NCBI GenBank assembly: GCA_021234155.1
Contig: JAJEKV010000092.1
Span: 3,294,561 to 3,358,560 of the forward strand
DNA: 64,000 nucleotides
Source: Isoetes taiwanensis
Lineage: Eukaryota; Streptophyta; Lycopodiopsida; Isoetales; Isoetaceae
Reading direction: 5' to 3'
Shown: positions 55,560 to 64,000 of the stretch, piece after piece
Layout: every line of letters starts with the position of its first letter
How positions within the stretch are numbered: position 1 is the stretch's first letter
Made by a program: the position numbers and the translations under genes
The notes under the pieces: generated by a model
The model's database searches: none
What the model was told of the DNA's origin: nothing
What the model saw: only the letters and a program-made list of their open reading frames with translations

Positions 55560-56108
55560 ATTAATACTAATGTTTCAAACCTTCCCTTAATGTTTAAACA
55601 TTAAAAGTTGCGCCCCTAGGGTCAACTTTGCTAGCCCCGATATGTCCCCATAGCCCAATTACAGGCTTATGGTCCGCCGTATAGCCACTATGCCCCCAAC
55701 ATAACTATTGACGGTACTCCCGTGCTTATGGAATTATGTCAGGAGTCCATTACCAGCCATACCCCTGGAAGCACCTTTAACAATTCCTCCCTCCTCTAAG
55801 ACCTTGTCCTCAAGGTATTTTAATTAGTTCAGGTGAGGAAACCGCTGCACAAACGCAGCCGGCTCCCATGTGGCATTCTCGGGAGTCTGGCCTTGCCACA
55901 AGGCCAATTGTTCTATAACATCTCTATTGCGCAGCTGCCGGACTCTTTTATCCAAAAGAGGTTCTGGCATTACAGAGGAGTTTAAGACAAGCGGTATACT
56001 CTCAGGACTAACCACGTTATCCGTATCAAATATAGCACGCTTCAGTTGACTTACATGAAACACAGGATGGATCCCAAGGTCCTGTGGTAAGCTCAACTCA
56101 TATGCCAT
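55560..56108 (-). mobile_element. Ty3/Gypsy polyprotein C-terminus and start of 3' LTR
   Basis: The minus-strand frame 56108-55824 reads AYELSLPQDLGIHPVFHVSQ followed by LKRAIFD. This is the end of a Gypsy integrase, and it closes with LALWQGQTPENATWEPA, a chromodomain-like tail. Such a tail is typical of chromovirus Gypsy elements. Just downstream lie TTGAGGACAAGG and a purine-rich tract AGAGGAGGGAGGAAT (55797-55783). An LTR start, TGTTAAAGG, follows at 55782 and runs toward about 55560. The rest of the element is missing: immediately above 56108 the sequence switches to a SWIM-domain fragment on the other strand. Confidence 0.85.
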
Positions 56109-56148
56109 TGGACCTATTCTTTTCAGAATTCATACAAGGAGCTTGAAA

Positions 56149-56700
56149 TATTAGTGATGACCAAGTTACATTCATCAACTTTGAGAAAGGTGAGGCTGAA
56201 GTGCAAAGTGAGTGCACTCTTGGGCAAGGCCCATATTTTATTAATGGGGCACACAAAAATTGGGCATGTTGTGATTGTCCTTGGGGTGCTAAAGGCAATC
56301 TATGTAAGCACCAAGTGAAGGTTATGGAATTACTAGGCAACAATTGGGATCAAGATATTTTATAGGTGCTAAGTTCCCAATATGGAACAACTGGTGGTGG
56401 ACTAGACCACCTGAGGCCATACGAGGAGGTGGTGATTGAGCAGGCACTAAGATCAATTTGGTGAAGACTAGAGCATCCTTGGAAGCAACCATTGATAGAG
56501 TGGTGTGTAGGGGTGCCAAGCACCCTAACCTCCTAGTTGCAAGTGATTCTCTCATGAGGAATACGGATGATGATGGTGGCACTGACACGAAGATAGCTTG
56601 TCTCCCTAACATGACCATTGAGGAGAATAGTGGCACTAGCTTGGCAAGGCTTTTCTGGGCAAATGAGCCACTGTACTATTTCCAATGTTGGAACTATTGA
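56149..56700 (+). pseudogene. SWIM zinc-finger fragment, likely MULE-type transposase-derived
   Basis: A plus-strand frame (56149-56365) reads VTFINFEKGEAEVQSECTLG, then NWACCDCPWGAKGNLCKHQ and VKVMELLGNNWD. It holds the SWIM pattern C-x-C...C-x-H used by Mutator-like transposases and their FAR1/FHY3-type derivatives. A further frame at 56458-56700 may be the downstream part of the same protein but has no recognisable domain. The upstream catalytic DDE part is absent because Gypsy sequence adjoins at 56108. It is therefore a truncated relic. Confidence 0.65.
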
Positions 56701-56786
56701 TGATTAAAATGGAGCTGTTGTAAGGCAAGCTTGGGGGGCCATTAAGGATTTCAAAAAAAACTTCTTGAGGCAGGAATTGAGCATTC

Positions 56787-56965
56787 AAGTTTTTGGGTTG
56801 CCCCTAGGGGGGCAAGCCCTTGTTTATGTGGGTTTATGGCATATTCTAAGTATATGCTAGTATATACCAGGAATATGCTAATGACTGCTAAAAACTTGCT
56901 ATAGAATGTAAATTGGCGGTCGTGGCTGTTCTTGGGCAACTATTTCGAAACCGGCTAACCGGATT
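56787..56965 (+). repeat. Dispersed repeat R2, copy 4
   Basis: TTTTTGGGTTGCCCCTAGGG, GTTTATGTGGG, ATTCTAAGTATATGCTAG and the closing CGAAACCGGCTAACCGG match copy 1 at 14.04 kb closely. The repeat overlaps the first codons of the PPR frame at 56913, so the apparent PPR start may be repeat-derived. Confidence 0.65.
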
Positions 56966-58250
56966 CTACAATCTGTTTTCTGTTCTTCTGTGCGTACAAA
57001 GAAAATGGAGGGACTTGACTGCAGCCAGAAGGGTTCAGTTCCTTGTAACATCTACTAGGCTGGACTCGATTGCTTTCTTGGGCAACCATCTGATATGCCT
57101 TTATACAAGTTGGGGGTGTTTGTTTGAAGCAAATCGGGCATTCAATAAAGTTGTGAAGCCTACTGTGTTCACATGGAATGCAGTTATATCGGCAAATTCT
57201 AAGCTAGGTGAAAGCAGGAGAGCCCTTGAGCTGTACCATACAATGGAACAGTCCAGCGTGAAGAGTGATAGGTACGTGTACAGTGCTCTTCTTTCAGCTT
57301 GCTCAAAGACAGAAACCCTTCCAGAGGGTAGGCTCATTCATGAACAGATTATAAGAAATAGACTAGGATGAGATACTGTTCTTGGGAATATTCTTGTAGA
57401 TATGTATGCTAAATGTGGGGGTTTAGATGAAGCATTTAACGTGTTTAAAAACTTGCTCAATAGAGATGTGGTTACATGGAGTGCAATGATTGCAGGATAT
57501 GCATTACATGGACAGGGCTTTCTGCTATATATTTTTTCCAGCAAATGCAACAGGATGGCTTAACACCAGGAATAGCTGCATTCTTGAGCGCCTTGAGAGC
57601 GTGTGCCAGCAAGGGTGCCATTGAGGAGGGCAGGTTGATACATGAACAGATCATTGAAGTAGGACTACAGTGGGATATAGTAATTGCAAATGCACTTATT
57701 GATATGTACAGCAAGTGCGCAAAATTAGATGACGGGGGAAGAATATTTGACAAATTGCAAAGTCCAGATAATATTTCTTGGGGTGCAATGATTGGAGCGT
57801 ACACCCAACATAGACAGTTTTATTCTGCTTTGAAGCTCTTCCAAATGATGCAAGATGAGTGTAAGGTAGTGGAGAGTGTCACACTGTTGAGTATTTTGAA
57901 AGCATGCAGTTCCACTGGCGCCATCGAACAGGGCCGATTGATTCATGATCTTATCATAAAAATGGAACAAGAATGGAATATTGTTCTTGGAAATACTCTT
58001 GTTGACATGTATGCTAAATGTGGCAGCCTCTTTGAGGCACGACAATGTTTTGTTAATTTACATCATGCAGATGTTGTGTCTTGGGATGTGATGATTGCAG
58101 CGTATGCCCAATATGGGAATGGCTTGCCTGCCTTAGACCTATTCTTAGAATGCAACATGAAGGTTTAGTGCCTGATAAAGTCACATTTTTAAGTGTTCTG
58201 AAGGCATGTACTACCATAGGAGCAGTAGATCAGGGCAGAGCTTAGTTGCC
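56913..58250 (+). pseudogene. PLS-type pentatricopeptide repeat (PPR) protein pseudogene
   Basis: PPR proteins bind organelle RNA, and the PLS class often directs C-to-U editing. Repeats run along the plus strand: VFTWNAVISANSKLGESR, YVYSALLSACSKTETLPEG, GNILVDMYAKCGGLDEA, DVVTWSAMIAGYALHGQG, then ALRACASKGAIEEGRLIHEQ, ALIDMYSKCAKLDDG, ISWGAMIGAYTQHRQF, LKACSSTGAIEQGRLIH, TLVDMYAKCGSLFEA and VVSWDVMIAAYAQYGNG. Breaks are a TGA at 57369-57371 (probably a lost Trp), a frameshift near 57520, and another near 58155. The last half repeat, DKVTFLSVLKACTTIG, ends at a stop near 58243. No E or DYW domain is found downstream. The likely original start is uncertain because the first 20 codons overlap an R2 repeat. 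Confidence 0.88.
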
Positions 58251-59039
58251 AAGTTCAGGAGCATGCATTATGTGGAAAATCGCTCTTGAATAGAAATATG
58301 GCTACTTCAGACATGATTAAATACATGTCTTTCGTACTTGCTTGTTTTCTGAGTAAACATTTAGTTAGATTTCTAAACTTTGCGTAACCATCATGTATTT
58401 TACAGAGCATCCTGACATGGCAATGTGAGGGTGGTGATGTGGCAAGAAAATTAGCAAGCAAAGTTTCTCATAGTCAAAAACTTTTTATGACATGGCGATG
58501 GTGTGGGGGTGATATAATGGAACCTTTGACATGTATGCACAATGGTGCTTGGATTTTGAGATTCTGGACTTTGATATGTATGCACAATGGTGCTTGGAAA
58601 GATGATTTTTTTGGTGGAATGATGGTAGTAAGGCCTTGGGAAATAGCAAATCATGCCTTAAGAAGTAACATCATGGCAAAATCTTGAATCATGCAAAGTA
58701 CCATTGAATTTCGAGTGGTCTTCCAAACTTTAACTTTGGGACATTCAACCTTTGACTTTAAGTGTTCAAGATGCTTAGGTGATCAAATGTCCTTCAAGAA
58801 ATGCCTATATGATGCCAAAATAGTGTCCATGTTTGGTTCTTCATATCAATGTGTCTTCTACAAGTTTCCAAGTGATGGATGTCTTCAAGTTCACGCTCTA
58901 CAAGCTCACACACACACATGTATGAAGTCAAATACTAGTGAAGTGTGTCAAGCACGCATATAGCTCTTGTATGCTGCCATTTTGTAGTAGTAATGGCATG
59001 TGGGCAACTTGGTCATACATGGATTTTTAGCAAACTATA
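58251..59039. other. Intergenic DNA with a 28-bp duplicated phrase
   Basis: ATGTATGCACAATGGTGCTT occurs at about 58530 and 58577, each preceded by TTTGA. Otherwise no gene or mobile element is recognised. Confidence 0.45.
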
Positions 59040-59260
59040 AAAAACCACAGCTCAAAAAAAAGAACACTACCTTAAAAAACAACACCTTAAAAAAAACATC
59101 CCTTCAAAAAACCATACCGCCTGAGAAAATTACACATCCTTAAAAAAGAAACTACACCTCCTTAAGAAACCACACATTCTTTAAAAAAAAAAAACTACGG
59201 CTCCTTAAGAAAAACTACAGCATATCCTTGGAAAACCACACCTCTGTATAACTACGTGTA
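59040..59260. repeat. Degenerate A-rich minisatellite
   Basis: A run of loosely repeated phrases of about 18-22 bp on the theme CACCTCCTTAAAAAACCACA extends over about 220 bp with variable A-run lengths. No coding potential. Confidence 0.65.
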
Positions 59261-59570
59261 GATTTTTTTCAAATCTTCAAAAAGACAACCCGTATTTTGT
59301 TTTTACTGTTGTTTTCAGCTGTGGACCAAATGTTGGGGTTGTAGTGAAGACGATCTAGTATTCAATTCTTGAAAATTAACTAGATTGTATGTTTCTTTAC
59401 CTTTTGCTAGAGTTAAAATTGTTTATGATATGGCTTCATCTTCTTTATGTTCAGGTCCTTTGGGCCACAACGTAGTATGTGCACTGCTGTAGATTTTTTA
59501 GTGGTGTATGGCTTTGAGATAAACATTACTGATGTTTATCCTGTATTTGCAGAGAGATACTGAGGCATTT

Positions 59571-59612
59571 TAAGGAAGGAAGGAAGGAAGGTTCTTTTAT
59601 CGTCCGCGGATG
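59571..59612 (-). mobile_element. LINE 3'-end stub with (GGAA)n tail
   Basis: AAGGAAGGAAGGAAGG runs into TTCTTTTATCGTCCGCGGA, the reverse complement of the microsatellite-tailed LINE terminus. Homology ends after about 20 bases. Confidence 0.6.
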
Positions 59613-62600
59613 CACCTCCATATATGTCCAGTGCATTTCCAATCTGGAATACAACAGTGCTTCCAGCCATGGCTAAACAACTGGACTAATGCATGTAGGC
59701 TTGGAGCCTAAATCACCAAATGTAAATAATATGCCCTTTACTGGTCTTGATAGAAGGATATGAACCTACTGGCAACATTTGGCTGGCTTAACAGTTCAGA
59801 CCTTTCAGAAATAAAAAAGGATGTAAGTATATCCATGGGTTGAGTACATTCTTTTTTAGAGATGTCAAATAAAGATTCATGAACTTGCTGAAGTTTGAGT
59901 TGTTGAGTCTTCTCAAAGGCCAGAGACAGAAATGCCTAAATTATCTGATATATGGATTATCAGATCACTATCTTTTCTGGAAGAAATGGCGGCCCTCTTT
60001 TACTGTTATAAGTGGCAAACTATGCATACAACTAGAAAATACAAAAGTTCCTATTATAGAGACATAAACCAAAATCGATATCAGATCCAAATCTTTAAAT
60101 AAGTATTAAAAGTATATCATCCAAGCTATATAATTTTTGCTATAAAAAGTCATGATTAATTCTTCCAGACTTTTGTTTAACAACATGCAGAATATCACCC
60201 ATATGTCAAACAGCTAGAAAACATGAAGTTGCCATTGTGTCTAGTGATTTTGCAATCATAGTAATCATAATTAATGATTGTTCACATCTGCATGTTATTA
60301 GATAAAAGGATTTGCCACCAGATTGTAGCAAATGTAATCACATGCATATTACATTTCCAAACGGTAGCATAGAGAAAAGACGATGAATCCACATCTCAAT
60401 CTCAATAAAAATCCAATTGAAAGTCTACAAATGCTCACCTATTATAGAATTGGATATAGCAGATCTAGTTTTGATTGCAACAACAAACAATAGCTGGAGC
60501 AGATGCCATGGCCAGATCCATCTCTCTTCCATTAAAACAACACTTTATTGCCATGCATTCCAGCAATTATTAGTTGGATATTGTTAGGCTTATGCTGTGC
60601 ATATGACAGAGAAGTTGTGCATATGATAGAGAAACATGAACTTTAAGGTCAATTGCAACATACTAGCTGTATGCTTGGAATAGAAAGCCATTTCTGCTGG
60701 AATCGTTTCTGCATATTAGCTATTTCTGCAAAATCATTTTTGGATACATTTACAAATATATTAGCTATATGTGTGGAGACTGCATTGGCCACTACCTAAT
60801 GCCACTTCCTTTTGCAACTTATTTGCATGTTGCTTTCTTTATCTGATTGTAGAACAAGAGAATGTGGTCGGTCAACAGAAAAGAAAGACATCAATGGCAA
60901 CCTTCTACTGTTTTGAACATTTGTAAATTTTGTCTATCATTCAGAGTTGCTTTACAATATGTTGTGGCCATTGCCAGAAAATAGCCTGTGACACCTTGTA
61001 ATTGCATCTTTAAACAAGTATTGCTCCAGTAGATCCAAAACTTTAAACAAGTATTGCTCCAGTAAATCTAGTAGATCCAGTAGATTAGCATGAAATTTGC
61101 AGCAGGATCTCCAGTCCATCATTTAGCCCTAGTTCTCATGAGACCACCTGTTATGATATCACAAAGGTAATGCAATATCAATGCCTAATATCTTTATCTA
61201 CTGCTCGAACAACAATGGACTCAAAGATATGACATGCAAAGCCTCAAACTTAGAGACAAGACATGCATGTCAGAATTTAACAAACTACATTGACAATTTC
61301 GACAAATGTTACCTTGGATTTGGTTCTCCTGGGCAACCAACCATATATGTACAAACATTTTGACCTAATAAGCATTTCTACATCAGGCAGATCACATTTA
61401 CAGACTTCTTGTACTTCAGTTTATGTAAGATCTTGCCATGAAGGAATTTACATACTTTGTGCAATTAGCAAAAGGCATGAGCCTAAACACTACTTATATG
61501 CATGTTACTAGTAGCAAGAAACAACCGAGAATTAGATGGATTGGTAAGCAAAGAAAATTATGATATATGAGCACCAAAACATAATCATCTGCTGCATCCA
61601 AGACAGTAGAAGCTCAAGACAATGAAGGCAATATCAGTATGAAAGGCAGTACTTGCTCCCAATTCTTTGTCTTTTCCTTCTCCATTCTATCATTTTGGTA
61701 GTAGCTTTTGAATTGTTCCAAGCTGTTTGTCTTCGTTTCTTCATAGCTTCCGTGATTGCATCATGGACTCTTGGAGAAGCACGTCTCGCCAAGTTCTTCT
61801 CATGCCTTGCAAGCACCCCTCGATAGAACCATTGGCCCCTTTGGACCAGTGGATTGGATTGTTGAGAATCATAACCCCCACCACATTGTATTTTCCTGTT
61901 AAAAGCCATCTTAACCTGCTTATGTGACTTCTCCATACCTTGGGTATGTTATACATGGCCTTCTCTGTTTTCAAATCAGAAGCCATATGAAAACTAACAC
62001 AAAAGAATCCAAACCCATCAACATTCAATTTTTTAATATGATTATAGTTTCAATCAATGCGGAAATGTTCGTTTGACTAAACACCTACTTCAACACTTCA
62101 GCATTCTCTTTTTTTACTTAAAAAAGCCCCAATCACCACGTGTGATCCTCTGATTGGACAGAGAACCAATCAGTATCTCTTTTCTTCTTTGGCAACATCC
62201 TTTGCTCATCGTAATATGGCAAGAATGCCTTGTTTATTAATCTTAATGACACTCTTTCATATTGTTTTTTTCTTTTTTGGGTTGCTCGAAGGGCAAATCT
62301 TTGAATGATGGGCCGGCATGGGTTTTGGTTTTGGATGTCTGAGATCATTTTGGAGGGGTATTTGGACGGTGGGGATCACGTTAGTGGAATGGGCCTTGCT
62401 ATCGTCAATTGAGGCATAGTTAATCGCTATTATGGCCGTTGGTTGTGAGGGTTAGAAACCCTTGTTCCTATTCGTCACAGGCGATTCGACTTCGTCACAT
62501 TAGGTAATGCCTCAACCACCTGCTTAAGACCGCTATCGTGATTCTGGTTCCAAGAGCTTGAGTCTTTGCCTTTGTATCTTCCAGCATGCATCAGTTACCC

Positions 62601-63571
62601 ATTGGAGCTTTTCATTATATTAATTCATTGCTTTCTATTTTGGTTTAATTGATTTCCTTAAGAGACAATAGCGCCATTCATCTAGTTCAAAAGCGATTTG
62701 ATTTTGAGATATCTGCACAAACTACTTTCCATTTTGCTTACACAAATGCCATGCCACATCCTTTGCCCAAATTTTGCAGGCTATTTATTTTTTTCTCTGT
62801 CCAAATTTCTCCTCTTTTCTCCCCTAGCTTACTAGAACTCAGACATGATAGCATTAGTTTCACAATGGGGTGGACAATGAGATTGATAGCTCAAACTTCC
62901 TATGCCATCATTTGGATAGCTTGAATGATCTGCAACATGATCAGATATTTTTGCCAGATGGAATATGCAGAGGATATATAGAGCTGCTTGAGATTGCTCC
63001 TAAGAAAAATAGAATAAGGAAAATAAAGAGCTGCAGAGACGAATGAAGACCATCCTAGGGTTTGAAAAATACTGTTAAGTGTGATGTAGATATAATCTCA
63101 GATTGGCTTAGCTCCTCCATAGAGATAATACTACCATTGAAGACAAAACCAAAATGCTAGAAATTCTCTCAGGTAAACTTTATTGGTCTATGATGTACTC
63201 AATCTCACTTTCTTTGCTTTTGATTTATCTTCTAGCATCTCGTTTGAATGCATCATTGTCTTTTGCAGTCAATGTACTGGGGGCCCCCAGAAAACAAAGA
63301 TATTGAGGTTTACAAAAAGTTGCAAACCCTTCACCTTGCTGTACAAAGCCTGAAATTCTAATTTTGAACTGGAGCAATAACATTAGAAAAAAATGGGGTC
63401 TCCAAGCATCCCCTTAAGGGAAATTAGTTATTTTTCTATAGCATATTTTAGATGGAGTCTTTCGAGGTTCATATAGTAATTCCAAATAGTAATTTCAAAT
63501 CCACATGAATCCAAATATATTTCGTCTACCTATGGGCTTTTAAAAAGTAATAAAAAAAAAAAATGGCTTAA
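59613..63571. other. Intergenic DNA, no gene recognised
   Basis: AT-rich sequence. Overlapping minus-strand frames at 61634-62028 are the longest but match no family I can name. GTATTGCTCCAGTA is repeated near 61018 and 61050 with AGTAGATCCA words. No RNA gene seen. Confidence 0.35.
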
Positions 63572-64000
63572 TGTAACAGGCCATGGTAGACTGCTCGAGT
63601 ATTCGAACCTTGAATGTGCCTGTGGGCCGTTCCCGAGACACCGACATAAATGGGTAGAAGCGACTACTCATAAACTTCTAGACAGTTTTGCCCAGTTGGT
63701 TAAGGGCATGTCGGTTAGGACCGTTACAGTTGGTATCAGAGCAGGTCTCGAGTTCGAGTCTCCATGGGTGCCTATATGTATGGGTAATTTGCAAAGACTT
63801 GGTAATCATTGTGACATGGTATGACATAGACATGGTATAGTCTTGGATGCTCGAGGACGAGCATAGTTCTAGTGGGAGAGACTGTAACGGGCCATAGTAG
63901 ACCGCTCGAGTATTCGAACCTTGAATGTGCCTGTGGGGCGTTCCCGAGACACCGACATAAATGGGTAGAAGCGACTACTCATAAACGTCTAGACGGTTTT
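63572..64000 (+). mobile_element. TRIM (miniature LTR retrotransposon), cut by window end
   Basis: A first LTR (63572-63728, 157 bp) begins TGTAACAGGCC and ends CCGTTACA. Two bases later lies TGGTATCAGAGC (63731-63742), the initiator tRNA-Met priming site. An internal region of only about 150 bp ends in a purine tract AGTGGGAGAGA (63871-63881). The second LTR starts at 63883 (TGTAACGGGCC) and matches the first with a few substitutions up to the window end. Size and lack of coding capacity fit a TRIM. Confidence 0.88.

Noticed and set aside
61634-62028. Candidate Harbinger transposase or regulatory protein on the minus strand
   Set aside because: Two overlapping frames of about 100 codons with basic stretches but no DDE, helix-turn-helix or other motif that I can point to.
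63690-63770. True tRNA gene
   Set aside because: The tRNA-like text spans an LTR end and primer site and no full cloverleaf can be formed; kept only as a finding on the TRIM.

Overview
The window looks like nuclear DNA of a land plant with a large, transposon-filled genome. The evidence is intron-bearing plant gene families (glutamate decarboxylase, RBOH oxidase, NCL-type Na+/Ca2+ exchanger, UGT, PLS-type PPR), AT-rich intergenic DNA, and a mix of LINEs, LTR elements, a PIF/Harbinger element and foldback elements. A fern or other seed-free vascular plant is my best guess from the style of the LINE and PPR sequences. I cannot name a species, and this is inference.

Intact coding capacity is sparse. 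One cellular gene looks whole: a single-exon DTW-domain tRNA-uridine aminocarboxypropyltransferase (496-1212). Two transposon-borne genes also look whole: a 431-aa gag gene in a small LTR element (35842-37137) and a spliced Myb/SANT-like (trihelix) gene (51081-52420) inside a PIF/Harbinger element. All other gene-like sequence is broken or partial. It comprises NCL fragments (5.8-7.0 kb), an unidentified exon pair (7.1-7.7 kb), an RBOH EF-hand fragment (8.7-9.1 kb), a nearly full-length intron-bearing GAD pseudogene (17.8-20.3 kb), a PPR-like exon (35.2 kb), an NBS1-like FHA exon (43.5 kb), a UGT pseudogene (45.1-45.7 kb), a SWIM-domain transposase-like fragment (56.1-56.7 kb) and a PPR pseudogene (56.9-58.25 kb).

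Layout: 0-9 kb holds the DTW gene and decayed gene fragments. 9.7-12.3 kb is a degenerate LINE ending in a (TTCC)n tail. 12-17 kb is unannotated AT-rich DNA. 17.8-20.3 kb is the GAD pseudogene. 21-27 kb holds tandem duplications and a recurrent palindrome. 28.6-29.8 kb is a GC-rich palindromic block. 35.4-37.5 kb is a gag-only LTR retrotransposon. 38.6-40.7 kb is a 5'-truncated LINE with an 18-bp target duplication. 40.8-42.5 kb is a tandem array of a tRNA-headed repeat carrying another LINE end. 44.6-46.5 kb holds two foldback elements. 47.0-52.75 kb is the Harbinger element. 52.75-55.3 kb contains a segmental duplication whose second copy preserves the empty Harbinger target site. 55.6-58.3 kb holds a Gypsy end, the SWIM fragment and the PPR pseudogene. 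A TRIM element closes the window at 63.57 kb and runs off the end.

The most interesting structures are five. First, the Harbinger element has its own empty site about 1.7 kb away, an apparently intact Myb gene and no visible transposase. Second, the gag-only LTR element has LTRs that are identical except for one patch where the differences cluster at CAG/CTG trinucleotides; the same pattern recurs in a 300-bp tandem duplication at 22.7-23.3 kb. Third, a LINE lineage has microsatellite 3' tails that survive as stubs of about 20-30 bp. Fourth, a tRNA-headed repeat has been hit by LINE ends at the same internal site in two copies. Fifth, a CTATGCGCGCATAG-like palindrome recurs across 13.8-26.9 kb.
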